64,000 nucleotides of DNA, from positions 744,001 through 808,000 of the forward strand of contig BCHS01000003.1 in NCBI GenBank assembly GCA_039545275.1, in the 5' to 3' direction. A program made the position numbers and the translations under genes. Every line of letters starts with the position of its first letter. The stretch's first letter is position 1. This document shows, piece after piece, positions 41,398 through 53,552 of this stretch. The stretch comes from Pseudomicrostroma phylloplanum. Taxonomy: Eukaryota; Basidiomycota; Exobasidiomycetes; Microstromatales. The notes under the pieces are model-generated. The model had not been told where the DNA came from. It did no database searches and saw only the letters and a list, made by a program, of their open reading frames with translations.

Positions 41398-42795
41398 ATG
41401 AATAGGTCTGGAAGCCTGAGAACTTCACCCGAGTGGCGAGGACGGCGGTTGTACACTACGCAGTCGAGGGCAGCCTCGTCCGCTTCGAGCACTGCTTCCC
41501 CAGCTGCTTCAGAGACCGCGTCACAGCAACGTTTCTTCTCACATCCTCGGAGCGCCGAGGACATGCCCGGCCCTTCGCTCGCTTCCATCTGGGTGCCCTC
41601 CCTCGGAGCTTCTCGCAACCAAGAACAAGATCTCAAAGCGGCTCAGAGCTTGAGCGTCTGGGCCCCTGCCTCGAATGACCCATCTGTCGTGGCTCCAGCC
41701 ACCGGTGAGGCCACCCCACCTGTCGACTTGTCGCTATATCGTCCGGCTCCACCTGTGGGGCTGAAGTCTATACCAAAGATCGTCTTCGGACTGTCCAAAT
41801 CGAACTTGACCTTTCTCGTCACGCTGACGGGTATGGCCGGATACGCTCTCTGCCCTTCGGTCTTAGCCGTCTCTTCCTCAGCCTCGTTCTTGGGTCCGGT
41901 GGGAACACTGCTTGCATTAGCTACAGGGACGGCTCTTTGCTCAGGCGCAGCAAATGCCATCAACCAGCTGCGAGAGATTCCGTACGATGCGCAGATGGCT
42001 CGTACACGCAACCGTCTCTTGCCGTCTCGCGCCATTACCCCACTGCAGGCCGCGAGCTTCGCTGGTGTCTCGACAGTTGGTGGTGTAGCGACTCTGGCAA
42101 TGCTCAACCCTCTCACTGCCTTCTTGGGTCTTGCCAACATCTTCTTGTACGCATTCGTGTACACCCCAATGAAGCGGCGGCACATCGCCAACACCTGGGT
42201 AGGCGCCATCGTCGGCGCCCTGCCTCCCCTGATGGGCTGGGCAGCCTGCACCGGCACCCTGGATCTCGCCACGGACGCTCCTGCCTGGTGTCTCGCCGCG
42301 CTCCTCTTCGCCTGGCAATTCCCCCACTTCAACTCTCTCTCGCACAACCTCTCTTCCGAGTACGCAAGAGGAGGGTACAGGATGATGTCCGTGACGGACC
42401 CAGCGCTCAACCGTCGTACCTCGCTGCGGTACGCCCTCGCTCTCCTTCCCATCTGCTCCGTCGCACTGCCCTTGAGCGGAGCAGTAGCTGCCCTTCCCTA
42501 CGCTCTGCTCTCCCTCCCCCCCAACTTGGTCCTGGTACAGGCTGCGTGGGGTTTCTGGAGAAAAGGGACAGAGAAGAGCGCCCGATGGTGCTTCTGGGTC
42601 AGCTTGATCCATCTGCCAGCGGTGATGATCCTCGCAATGGCCACGAAGAAGAGCCTCTGGGATGGAGTGGCAGAGTGGATCGCCAGTCTACGAGGAGAAG
42701 AGTCAGAGGAGACGTTAAAGGGAGCGGTACGAAGTGGAGCGAGCGAGAGTCGCAAGGAAGCTGGGGAGGGAATCGTAGTAGCGCAGAAAGCATAG
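41398..42795 (+). CDS. COX10: Protoheme IX farnesyltransferase (heme O synthase)
   Basis: The UbiA-type prenyltransferase domain starts near 41790 and holds the Mg2+/diphosphate site NQLREIPYDAQMARTRNRLL, then FVYTPMKRRHIANTWVGAI, the family's second half, and about eight hydrophobic helices. It converts heme B to heme O in the inner mitochondrial membrane for cytochrome oxidase. If it stands alone, ATG 41398 is the best start: it gives 465 aa, close to yeast Cox10 (462), and begins with an Arg/Ser-rich presequence (RGRRLYTTQSRAAS). An earlier ATG lies at 41302. However, the frame is open upstream to the spliced NTF2-like exon at 41173, so COX10 may be the C-terminal half of a 924-aa fusion starting at 39954. 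It is convergent with the ABC transporter gene (194 bp). Confidence 0.92.
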   Translation: MNRSGSLRTSPEWRGRRLYTTQSRAASSASSTASPAASETASQQRFFSHPRSAEDMPGPSLASIWVPSLGASRNQEQDLKAAQSLSVWAPASNDPSVVAPATGEATPPVDLSLYRPAPPVGLKSIPKIVFGLSKSNLTFLVTLTGMAGYALCPSVLAVSSSASFLGPVGTLLALATGTALCSGAANAINQLREIPYDAQMARTRNRLLPSRAITPLQAASFAGVSTVGGVATLAMLNPLTAFLGLANIFLYAFVYTPMKRRHIANTWVGAIVGALPPLMGWAACTGTLDLATDAPAWCLAALLFAWQFPHFNSLSHNLSSEYARGGYRMMSVTDPALNRRTSLRYALALLPICSVALPLSGAVAALPYALLSLPPNLVLVQAAWGFWRKGTEKSARWCFWVSLIHLPAVMILAMATKKSLWDGVAEWIASLRGEESEETLKGAVRSGASESRKEAGEGIVVAQKA

Positions 42796-42989
42796 GGATC
42801 TTCAGTCTTGTTACCACCACTCTTCCAGTCGGATCTGGCGCTGGGCGCCCCCAGCCCTTTCAGCGCATCTCCGCCTGTGTCTTCACATGTACTTGTATCT
42901 GCACAATATCAGCAAATCGCTTCTGACGCTAGACGATCGTCTGTTTCCAACATCGGTTTCTGATTCTATTCATTTTGAATGTACTGACT

Positions 42990-45900
42990 CTATCTGGCTT
43001 TCTTGCCCACCTCCTCTGACAATCTCTTCTTCTTCTCCTCCGCCGCGGTCTCTGCCATCTCCTGTAGCATGTCCAACTCTCCCGAGCGAGCACACAGCTC
43101 TCTAAACGAGCTCTTCTCGTCTTGGAGAAGCGTGAGCGGAGAGTCGTACTCGAGGACATTGCCCTTGTCCAATACGAGGATCTTGTCAAAGTCGATGATC
43201 GTGCGAAGACGATGGGCGATGACGAGGATGGTGGCGCCGGGGGCCATCTCTTTGCGAATGGTGCGCTGGATCTGCTGGTCGCTGGCCGTGTCCAGGTTGG
43301 CAGTGCTCTCGTCGAGGATGAGGATACGCGAATCGCGCATCTTCAGCAGACCTCGAGCGAGGGCAAGGAGTTGGCGTTGGCCGGCAGAGAGATTGCGACC
43401 GCCTTGCTCGATGGGCGCGTTCAGAGAAGTAAAGAGGGAGGGCCCCTCGCCGGCCACTGGGGAGCCAGGTCGGGTGGGCGCGCGAGATACGGCAGGCGTA
43501 GCTCCAGATGAGGCAAGCTTGCAGCGCTGCAGTGCCAGCCAGAGCTCTCCCTCTTCGTATCGAGAAAAGGGATCGAGGTTCGATCTGACTGTGCCGCTGA
43601 AGAGTTGTGCATCTTGCGGGATGACTGTAAGCCTCTGGCGCAGCGTCTTGAGCGGTACAGATGAGATGCTGATACCGTCGATGATAATCTGACCAGCTTC
43701 AGCCTCGAGGAAGCGGAAGAAGGACAGGGCCAGGGTACTCTTTCCACTTCCAGTACGGCCCACAATTCCGACCTTCTCCCCAGGCTGGATCTCGAAGGAG
43801 ACGTTCTTCAGCACCGGCTCGAATTCGGGCGTGTATCTGACCGTCAGGTCTTCTACAACGATGTTGCCGCTGGAAGATGGCCATGCGGCAGGCGGCTCTG
43901 TGCCAATAGATCTCTCAGGTTCGATCTTGAGGTACTCCCCGATCCTCTCTACCGAGTTAAAGTTGATCTCGTTGATGGTGATCCCCCTGACCGTCCACAA
44001 AGCAGCGTCTACAAGTTGAATGGTGAAGGAGAACGTGAATCCTGCCAGGGCGGCATCGATGCTCTTGGTGTAGATGACGCCGAGGCCCATGACGATCGAC
44101 ACCAGACCAGCAGAGCTGTCCACGCGCATGGACAGCCACCTGTTCTCGTACCAGAGGAAAAAGAAGGGACGAGACGCCTTGTCGATCAATCGTAGGCAGT
44201 GGCGCGTAAAGCGAGCGGCATCGCCATACGCCCGAATAGCAACTGCTCCGCCCAGCACTTCCCCTACGAGTGTGAAGATCGGAGATCGCTGTACAGACTC
44301 GATCCTCTTGAGGTCTCGGGATGACACAATGTAGAGTGCACCAATCGCAGTATACACCATGATGATGAAGATCGCAAAGACGATGAAGAAGGGCACGGCG
44401 TACGAGGCGACGACGAGAATGATCACGTCTGCGATGATACGGTCGATGAGGAAGAGGAACATCCCTGAGATCTCCTGATCCAAAGTCTCGAGATCCTTGC
44501 TGAAACGATTGATGATTCGTCCGACAGGGGTCCTATCGAAGAACTGCGGACGTGCTCGAAGGACCGCATCCGTCATCTGAATATAGATGTTTCGCGAGGC
44601 GGAAACGGATCCGATGACAACAGCGGCGTCTCTGAGTATGGCAAGTGCAATGTATCCAAAGGATAGCAGGAGATAGATCTTGAGGTAGTAGAGGGTCAAG
44701 TCGGATTGCTCTCTGTCAGCCTTCAAGGCGGCAACAGGATGCCAAATGCTGCTTGGAGCAGTGCTGTTGCCGAAGAATACTTGCGGTGCGTGAGTCGACA
44801 TTGACTTAGAGAATTGCTGCTGGAACGTAGCAAGCGGTTGAAGTACAACACCTTGCTGCTCCTCAAGACGAGGCGAATAAGAAGCAGCCCACTTGCGCAG
44901 CCAGGCCGAATTGGCAACGTCGGTACCTCTGCTGACCAAGAAGAGGACGACGGCTATAGCCCAGAAAATGGCAGAGGCAACTGCACTCTTGAAGAACGAC
45001 CGAGCGTAAAGGTAATACTGAGCAGCTCCGACAGCTCCCTGACCAAACGTCTCTTCGAGCTTGCTGACTTTCTTTCGATCTTGTCTAGTCTTGATCTCGG
45101 CTTCTTCGTGCGCACGAGCATTGTCATCGACTTCCTCGATGATGGGATTGACTTCTTCGTCAGAAGCATCTTTGTCAGCTCCATTCGACGATTTATCCTC
45201 GGCTGGCTTGTCCGAGCGAGGGCCGGTCTCGTGGTCAAACACGCCGTCAGCTGCGAGCTCGTCGGCAGGTCCGGCTCGCGTCACACGCCCATTGTCAAGC
45301 ACCACGGCGTATGAGGCGCCCGGCAAGACCAATGAGACTGAATGTGTGACCAAGAGACATGTCCTGCCGCTCATCAGTGGTCCCAGAAGGTACTCCTTGT
45401 ACAGATGTTCTGCAGTGTGGGCATCGACCGCGCTGAGGGCGTCATCGATGAGAACGTATCGTGCAGAAGAGTACAGGGCTCGGGCCAAAGCAACGCGGGC
45501 CTTCTGTCCCCCGGACAGGGATGTGCCTTTCTCTCCCACTTCAGTCTCGTCATGATACTCAAGGATCTTGAGGTCGGGCTCGAGCGAGCAGGCTTTGAGA
45601 ACACTGCGATAGCGCTGGTGATCGTAAGGTGACCCAAACAAGATGTTCTCCTTGACAGTGGTCCCTAGGAGCCAAGCGCTTTGTGAGACATATGCGACTG
45701 TGTTCGACAGTCCTGATGCGGGATTCACCGGCTCCAATGCTCGAGCAATGGGGCAAGGCATGAATGTGCGACCGCTGACTCTTCTTGTTTCGCCGAGTAG
45801 AGACAGTAGGAGACAGGTCTTGCCCGCACCTACTGGTCCAGTGATGATACTGAGCTTGCCCTCCGGGAAGTGCAGAGTCAAATCCTTTAGCGCGAAGGAC

Positions 45901-48526
45901 TGCTCAGAAGAAGCTGCGTCCTCACCACTTTCTGCGTCAGCATCATTCTTGCCTGCTCCAAAGACGAAAGTAGCGTGCTCAAAGCCCACGACAGGGTCGT
46001 CCGGGCTCGGCGCTGCGTCGTTCTCGCTTCGAAGCAACTGCTCGTACTTCAACGTCTCTGGCTCTTTCAGGAAAGCGTCAATACGTCGCACTGAGACGAG
46101 CGCACTAAGAATGTTGACGATCATATCTGGCAAAGCATCTAGAGGATTCCGGATCAAGTTGAAGAGTGCCAGTGCTGTAAAGGCTGTCTCGGCCGTCAGA
46201 GCCTGCTTGCGAATTTGTGTATGAATGCCAAAGGTCACAACGGTGACCAGTACGGGGCTTCCAAAGTAGAAGAAGGTTGCAAAGAGCCAAGCAAAGCTCC
46301 GCTTCCTCAGGACGCGTAGCTCTCGAGCTCGCGCTTCTCCTAGTCGAGCAGCGAAGGCTTCCTCCCATGCAAAGAACTTGACAGTCTTGATACAGTTCAG
46401 CACCTCCGTGGTGAGGTTGAGACGCTTGTCTGTGGCTTCCAGCAGCTGCTTTTGCAGCGTGACGAAGAACCGAGCAACCAGGGCTTGAGCAGGCATCGCA
46501 GCTGCGAGTACGCCGAAGCCCGCGAGGGCAGACCAGCCCAGGAGACTATAGAGGAGATAGAGGGCAAGACCCAGGATGAGGGGAGCTTGCGGGAATACGA
46601 AGTGCAAATATGCACAGATTTCCGAGACCTTGAACACATCAACGGACACCAGATTCGCAATCTGACCGTCCGTAGCCGATAATTGCTGCTCGTCTGCCTT
46701 GCCCTTGGGCTTCTTCGCACCTTCAGCTGGCGTTGCCTTGGCACCTGTTTCGTCGCTCGTAGTCCGGCTGATCTCGCTTTTCCTAAGGGCTTTGCTGATG
46801 ATCTCGGTGATCAGAATCGCCCGGAGCCGGATGCAAATCCGCCTACCGATGAACAAGCTCTGTGAAGCACAGATAGCACCGAGAGCTTGACCGACGCCCA
46901 TTGCCACCGCATACAGGACGGCCATGTGGACGGGGGTCATGGCTTTGGGGCCTCCATTCCTCTCTGCATCCCTCTCTCCAAGGTAGGAGAGCAAGGCTCG
47001 CAGTCCCACAGCGGGTGACATCTGGAAGGCTGCCTCCAATGCGGCCCACATGATCTGGAGAAGGAGTAAGCCGCGATAATGCCAGATCAACCTCCCAGCC
47101 AACGGACGATTGGATGGGACGAGCGTACTGGCGTCTTCGCTCTTGTCATTCGCGCCACGATTGGATTCGGCTCTGAATCCAGCCACGACAGCAGCGGCTT
47201 TGTCGCCCGGTGGGAGATCGGGCACAGTGGGCAGTGTGAACTGAGTCTTGTAATGCTTGATCATTGCTGGCGTGACAAAGCCGAAATAGAGGCGGCTGTA
47301 GAGGGATGCCTGGACTTCGGGTGGAGGAGGAGCCTCATCCCGAACCTTTTCCTCAGCATTCCTTGCTGCGAGACGATCTAGTAGGTCATCGTTGCCGAGT
47401 TGGGCTGAGGCCTCATTATCTGTCCTTGCCCTCAATACAGGCGAGCGAGGGGCAGGAGAAGGAATAGCTGTCCCCGGCACACCGAATTGCGATCGAGCTT
47501 GCATTGTGCGATGTATGGCCGCCAAGTGGGCTGGGACCTTGCTCTCCAGCGGGAAGAATAGCGTCGGAATCAGGATGATGCCGGCCGCTGCGAGCTTCAA
47601 TGCTGCGAGGACGAGGTCAGCTTCCGGAGCCCCATGGCTGATCGTGGTTGAGCGGAGGTTTGATATCGCGACGACGAAGTAGATCAAGAAGATCGCCGTC
47701 TTGTGGCTGTAGAGTGAATGAGAAGTGCCAAGCGAGAAGCCTCCCAGGACTGCGAGATAGATCTGGAGTACAGGAAAGAGCGCCGTTGGGGTTCATGCGT
47801 CAGAATAGCTGTACAGAAGCTCCTCGAACCTCTACGGCCTCATATCTCGTCAACTCACCCAAGTCGTGCCCCACACTGCCTCTGTCCGTCCACCTCCCAT
47901 CATCCACCCAGCAGCATGTAGCGAGGCTAGGATCACAGCGCCAAATGTATCGACGCATCTCTTTGATGTGTCCAGAACCCTTTTCCTAGAGAGCTCTCCT
48001 TCCGACATTTGTCGCAGGGGGATGGAGTGCACCTCGTTGAGGATCATCGCATTCTCCGTCCTGAACACAGCAAGGGTCGCAGCGCTGACCGGCTCTCCTG
48101 CTGAATCCTTGCCCTTTTTGCCAGTAGCCTTGGAACTGCCCCATGATGACAGACTCTTCACAGCCCTCCCAATGATACCCCTTTGTCTTCCCTCTCTTTG
48201 GCCGTCTACCTCGCCCTCTCCAGTGAGTCGAGTGGTAGCGAAATTGGACGCAGAGGGGTCCAGCTGAGCAATGACTCTCGCGGACCTCCTATGCTTCCGC
48301 CTGGAAAGCGCATACTGCAGGAGAAAGACGAGAAGAGAGACTAGCAGCGCACCCAGTGGTAGCGCTGTATTGATGATCCTGATGGCGAGGCAAAAGGAAA
48401 GAGAAAGGCCCACAGCGGAGTTGTCAGCAGGAAGGTCCTGGCACTACGAGGGTCAGAATAGACTCACTTTTCACGGAAGCATGGCGTCCAGTCGACGTTG
48501 TCGTGAACGCTTGAACAGCCGAGCAT
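42990..48526 (-). CDS. Full-length ABCC (MRP-type) ABC transporter, 1783 aa
   Basis: Three exons: 48526-48468, 48378-47859 and 47762-42990, joined in phase. The order is TMD0 helices (including one built across exons 1-2), a long linker, TMD1, NBD1, a charged linker, TMD2, NBD2. NBD1 has Walker A GPVGAGKT (about residue 840), signature LSGGQKARVALARAL and LIDDALSAVDA. The Asp in place of the catalytic Glu is the usual ABCC degenerate site. NBD2 has GRTGSGKST (about 1530), NLSAGQRQLLALARGLL and LILDESTANLD with the catalytic Glu. Relatives such as Ycf1, Ybt1 and Bpt1 move glutathione conjugates, bile acids or pigments into the vacuole. The substrate cannot be inferred. The start MLGCSSVHDNVDW..CFRE is typical of the luminal N-terminus of this group, and the short first exon is supported by phase and a GTGAGT donor. 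Confidence 0.92.
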
Positions 48527-49144
48527 GTGCGGAGTCAGGATGTCCACTTTTGCTTGATCCACAGGAGCCAGCGCCGTCCAGCTGATGATGACGATCAGAA
48601 GTATGTGCGCGGGTGAATAGGCGAGCACAGATCAGGAAGAACAGGGTCTTCGTTGCCACGAGGAGTCTGAAGCGTCCAGATGGGCAGGCGTGATATATGG
48701 TCGAAGCACCACACTAAATTCGGTGGTATCTGCACTTGCCAATGGTGAGCTCCTCGAGGAAGGAAGTTCTGGCTGTGTGGGAGCGATATGAGTCAGGCGG
48801 GGCTCGGCTGATATGATACTATCGGTCGGTACCTCGGAATACTCGTGAGACTATTTCTCCCTCCGCCCGCCGCGCCCAGATCACCCCTGCCGCGCCTCAC
48901 GCTGCGTTTCGCGTCCGATGTCCGACGTCCGACGATGCACCGGGCGGGCAGTGCTCCCCTCCGCCGGCAGATGACTCGACGGCATGCTCGGAGCTGCCGC
49001 CGTGCTAGTCTAGACTACACAAATGGAAACGAGTCAAAGCAAGCAATACCGTTGGCATAGATAAGAGTACACATGGGTTCGCAAATATGATACAAATAAT
49101 GGTCTACATGCCACGTGGGTATGATACCGCCTTCGACGACACAC
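48527..49144. promoter_or_regulatory. Upstream region of the ABCC gene
   Basis: 618 bp between the ABCC start and the 3' end of the Zn2Cys6 gene; both genes point left, so this is the ABCC promoter plus the other gene's terminator side. No gene is supported. GC-rich CGGGCGG/CCGCC motifs occur around 48850-48980. Confidence 0.4.
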
Positions 49145-51491
49145 TCAGCTAGTCTCCATGCTGCGAAGAAGCTCTTCCATAGTGGGAGGGGAAAGCCCGA
49201 ACCCCGGACTGAAGCCCCTGGATGGTGGCGCGGGATCTTCGGACTCATTGACACCGTTATGACTCAGAGTCGGAAATTGGTCCGAGTAGGCTGACTCGGC
49301 AGACTGAGCCGGCGCCGCTCCGCTGCCAAGCACCCGCGCCTTCACAGAGGTGATTTGGGCAGTGAGGGAGGCGTGCATAGCTGGGGTGCTACGAGTTGAA
49401 TCGACGGTGCCGATACCGTAGGCGATCTCCTCGACCATGGACAAGAGTGCAGTGATAGATGGCCGTCCGTCTGAAACTTTCCCTCCTGCGAGGGACATCT
49501 TGCGTATCTCTTCTAGTGTCCACGCACAGAACCCTGAGCTGACGTTTCTATCGGAACAAGAGCAAAGGATGCGTACGGCAAGTGAATCAGTCTAGCTCGT
49601 CTATCCGCATTGTCTTCAGAAGGCGTGCAACTTACCTGTAGATGAGCGGCATGCTGCGTGCGATTCCCATCTCACCGAATACCCTGCTGATCATTGCTAC
49701 CCGACTCAACCTTTCAAAGACGCCATGCTCGAATTCTGCAGTGACTAGGTTCAGATCCAACATCTCTCCTTCCTGTCTCAACCCGAATTGTTGAATGGCA
49801 GTTGTCGCAGCCAGATTTTGAGCATTGTAGAGCATTTCGAAGAAGAGACAGCGAATGAGTGCAGACAAATTGTGTCCAGATGGCCTAGCTGCTCTTCCCC
49901 TCTGCCAATCCGAGGGGATTCGATCGTCTACGGCAAACAAGGCCTGATGTGCCTTGTACCAGTCCCGCCAGTCTTGAAGCGCCTTCAGCGCTGTAGTGGC
50001 CGGGACGCCCATCCCTTGGGAACGGACGGATGTGAAGGCAGAAAGGTATGACCGCACAGATCGTCCCAAATGAACCGCACTTAGGTCGATGAGATTCTCA
50101 AACGCTTTCGCCTCGGATGACGTGGTGATCGAGGACGGGAAATGTATCACACCTCTTGCGTAGTCGGCGTGCAGCAAGAGGTCCCCTTCTTGATGGTCAT
50201 GGCAGTCCGACGTCAAGGCAGGCGGATGCTTCATGCTGAAGGCACGATACGAGTCGTTGTAGTAGATCGAGAAGAAGAGCCTCGTACGCAGTGCACACTC
50301 TTCGTCGTCCACGAGCCGCTCCCCTCGACCGGTCCTCCATCGTGGACCGTTAGCTGGTGCTCGAGGATCAAGCTTTGGAGCCCTGTTGAGAGACAATTTG
50401 ATCACCAGCGCCGACATTGTGGCATCTGACATTGGCTTCTTGGTAGGGCAATCGTCTTCAGACTCGTCGAGCGCAACACCCTCCTCCGCATCGAGAAAAG
50501 AGAGCGTATAGACGGCCATGAGCGCCTCCATAGCATCCTTGTCATCTCTTTGTCTCCACTGCTGCTCTCTTATGTGACGAACGACCCTGATCAAGATCCT
50601 TCTCTGCATCTCGAATTTGTCTATCAGAGGACCAAGGTAGCAGTCGTCCTCCGCTTCTAGCTGACTCGCGCCGGCCGCGGCGAGGGCCAGGATGTATTCG
50701 ACAATGACTGGACGGACCCGCGGATGTCTACCTTCTTGCACGTCCCAGAAAGCCGTATAGCTCCTGGCGAAGTCAGCAGCTCGCACGGGAAAGGCAGATG
50801 GTCCTACCCACTTGAAGAAGGCCTGGATGCTGGCCTCGAGAATGGGGCGTGTGAGGCCTGGCACGCCGAACAGACCGTGAGCTGGACCAACAGCTGTACT
50901 CTCCGGTGGGCTGGAATCGTAGTCGCTGGGTTGAAGTATGGTCTCGGCAGTAGCGGCTCCACTACCGACAATCTCGTGATCTTGCTGTTGGTCTTTGAGC
51001 CTCTTCAGCCGAGCTCCCGTGCGAGACTTTACCTTGGCCTTCTCCTTGACGATACACAGCATACCATGGCTGACACAATTTGAGCAGATGATGTCGCTTG
51101 GGCTACAAGAATCGCCTGACGACCTGCGTCTGGCGTCCACCTTCTCTTGTCGGTCACATTTGACTTTTCTTAGCGAGCAGGCGGTGCAGCTCACACCCAT
51201 TCTCCGCGGATTCCTCACCCCACTCGAAGGCGGTGACCAGACTGAGCCAGTACCGGTATTGGAGCACAAGAAGGAGCTGGAAGCGGATGTGAGGTGAGCG
51301 TCGACCGGTGATGAGAGAGAAAAGGAAGGAGAGGAAGAGGAGGACGCATAGCTCTGAGCGAATAGCCGATCGAGATCAATCGAGGTGGGGTCGTCCAGGA
51401 AGCTTGCCAGCTTGGCAGCGTCACCCTCATCGCCGCCGCCTGGCCATGCGCCTGCCATCTCGACGGCAGACACTTCAAAGAGGGGCGCCAT
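49145..51491 (-). CDS. Zn2Cys6 fungal transcription factor, 749 aa
   Basis: Two exons, 51491-49636 and 49538-49145; the acceptor at 49539-49541 keeps the frame, giving ...SGFCAWTLEEIRKM. The DNA-binding cluster has Cys102, Cys105, Cys112, Cys136, Cys139 and Cys146, in the pattern CX2CX6CX23CX2CX6C. The basic segment SLRKVKCDR follows the norm. The 23-residue loop is at the long end for the family and has an extra Cys129. After a basic stretch (residues 150-165) comes the fungal-specific middle homology region, with helices such as AFFKWVGPSAFP and a MKHPPAL block. The C-terminal 130 residues are low-complexity. It is a nuclear regulator of unknown targets; relatives control xenobiotic or carbon/nitrogen genes. 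The adjacent ABCC transporter is a possible but unproven target. Confidence 0.88.
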
Positions 51492-51753
51492 AGATGCCTT
51501 CAACCCAGGGGTATGATGTCCACGGTGGTGGTGGTAACGGGGAAACCGCGGAAGGTTCTGATTGCAGACATCACGCTCAGTCAGCCGCCGGAACTGGCTT
51601 GAGCACAGACCACCACGCCCCCGCGCCAGTTATGTCACACTACTCCAAGCAGGGCAGGGGCATAGTATATTATTTGACAAAGCATGCTGCACAAAGTCGA
51701 TGTATGCTATACGAATGAGCCGGAAGGTACATCTATGAATGACTGAAGTCTGA

Positions 51754-53552
51754 TCACCGCTCGTGCGTCTGTCCCAGTCTCGTTGCCAACGATGGACTTT
51801 CTCTGGCCTGCATCCGCTCCTCCAGTGTAGGCAGTCCAGGAGCCCCACCAAGCCGCTGCGCAAGAGAGTTGCTAGATCCATTGACCCTGTGGGCACCGTT
51901 CCTTCCCCTTTCTCTAAAGCTCGCTGATCGCCCGAACTCGTCAAAGTCATCCGACGCCATTCGAGAGGTAGGCTGACCGACATCGTCTGACCACCCAGAC
52001 ATCTTGGAGCTGGCCATCGAGGGAGCCTTATGTCTCCCCCTCCCTCTCACTTTGATGCCAGTATCGGGCACCACACCTCCAGAACCTAGCAGTTCTCGAC
52101 CGCTCAAGGAAGACGAACTCTCTTGGCCGCGAGCGGCATTCCATTGGTCCATTTCGTCGTCCAAATCGTGCCTTGCAGCATAAGACCCTCTGCCTCGCCG
52201 ATTGACGCCGCTGCTACTGCTGCTCGCTGCAATTGGCCGAGCATCGTAGCCGTGCCCGGAGCTGCCCAGACCTCTGACTGGTGAGGCCGACCTCCTGCTG
52301 ACGTCGGAAGCTTCGCGGGAGGCTCGATAAGCATTGAGCTCCTCGTCGAGATTGTCCATCGCTGTCCGATGAGTTGCTCCTCGTCCCCGGACCTTAGGAG
52401 CGCCGCCCTGGCTGGCTTCCACGTCTGGCAGAAGCTCTGCTTTCTCTCCGGCTGCTCCAACGTCTAACATCCTGGACACGACCTCTTTGCCAGCCGAGAA
52501 GCCGTGCTCCTTGTACCAATTCGATTCCACTTTGGCCCTCTTTGCTTTGACGTCTGCGCTCTCGAGAGCGAACCTGGCCCAGATGGTCCCCTGCAGTCGT
52601 TTCAGGTGGTCCATCTCAGGCGATGACCATGCATTCTTTCTCTCCTCGGCTGCCATTTCCCGATAAATGTCCGGAGCATCGTCTGGTATTGTTGAAGCGC
52701 TTGGGGACTCGGCTCGCAGCCGCTCGGCTTGGGCAGCATAATCCCGCTCGATGCCAGTGTACAATTTCGTAGGAAAGCGGTGAGCTGAGCGCGGGACCAA
52801 AAGAGCCTCGAGAACAGCTTGGGGCCACTGCTCGAAGTTGCCTGACGACTCTCGATCCACCTTGTACTCCCTCTGGGCATCCGCAATTCGTTCGAAGTCG
52901 CTCATGTCTGGAAGGGAGGGAACGGAAGCAGGAGAGGTAGCTGGAGCAGGGCAAACGTATTCCAGAGCAAGGCGGGCTGCGCTAGGCGTAGCAAAGACGA
53001 CATTGACCGAGGTGTCGTTGATCCATTCGAGCCCAAGAGGCTGGGCGCCATAGTGTGTTACAAAGGCAAAGAGGCGCGAGGTCGAGAGTTTTGAGATGGG
53101 ATTGCCAGTAAGGTGCAGGGCGGATAGGCGCACGTCTTGACCACCGCCAATGGGGGAGGGCACCTCGGGCGGTGTGTAGTCAGCTATGTGGGAAGAGCGA
53201 AGGCTGGGTCAGACACGATGCTTCAAGGTCCCTGCCGGAGCGGTCCATACTCACCCTCCTCGTTCCATACTTTGGCTGCTGCCGCGTCTATTCCTTCCGG
53301 CTGATTCTCCGCTGCCGACAAAGCTCGAGGTCCCCTCTGTGCTCCAGCCTCAATGCCCAGCTCTGCTGGGTATGGGTACATCTTGACTCCATCGTAGGGT
53401 CTCTTTGAAGGCGAGGGCGATCGGCCTTCGCGATCACCCATCTCGGCGTCTTCCTCCCCTTGTAATGTCGGGGTGAGTCGCGTGCCATCGTAGCGTAGAG
53501 GAGTGGGAGCGGGGCCAGCGTCTGGATCTCCGTAGTCGAGGTAGTCGGCCAT
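51754..53552 (-). CDS. NCBP3-like RNA/cap-binding protein, 575 aa
   Basis: Two exons, 53552-53255 and 53183-51754 (donor GAGG|GTGAGT, acceptor CATAG). The RRM-like domain begins VRLSALHLTGNPISKLSTSR and continues GLEWINDTSVNVVFATPSAA; this LHL...WI(N/D)DTS..VV pattern is that of nuclear cap-binding subunit 3 (human NCBP3/C17orf85). The N-terminal 95 residues include EGIDAAAAKVWNEEG. The C-terminal half is Arg/Gly/Ser-rich with repeated GRGR/GRGS and LDEE/LDDEM motifs (RGRGATHRT, NRRGRGSYAARHD). The family joins mRNA export and cap complexes in the nucleus. No close functional partner is next to it. Confidence 0.85.

Noticed and set aside
41643..42452. 269-aa minus-strand frame over COX10
   Set aside because: Opposite a conserved UbiA-type enzyme; no motifs of its own.
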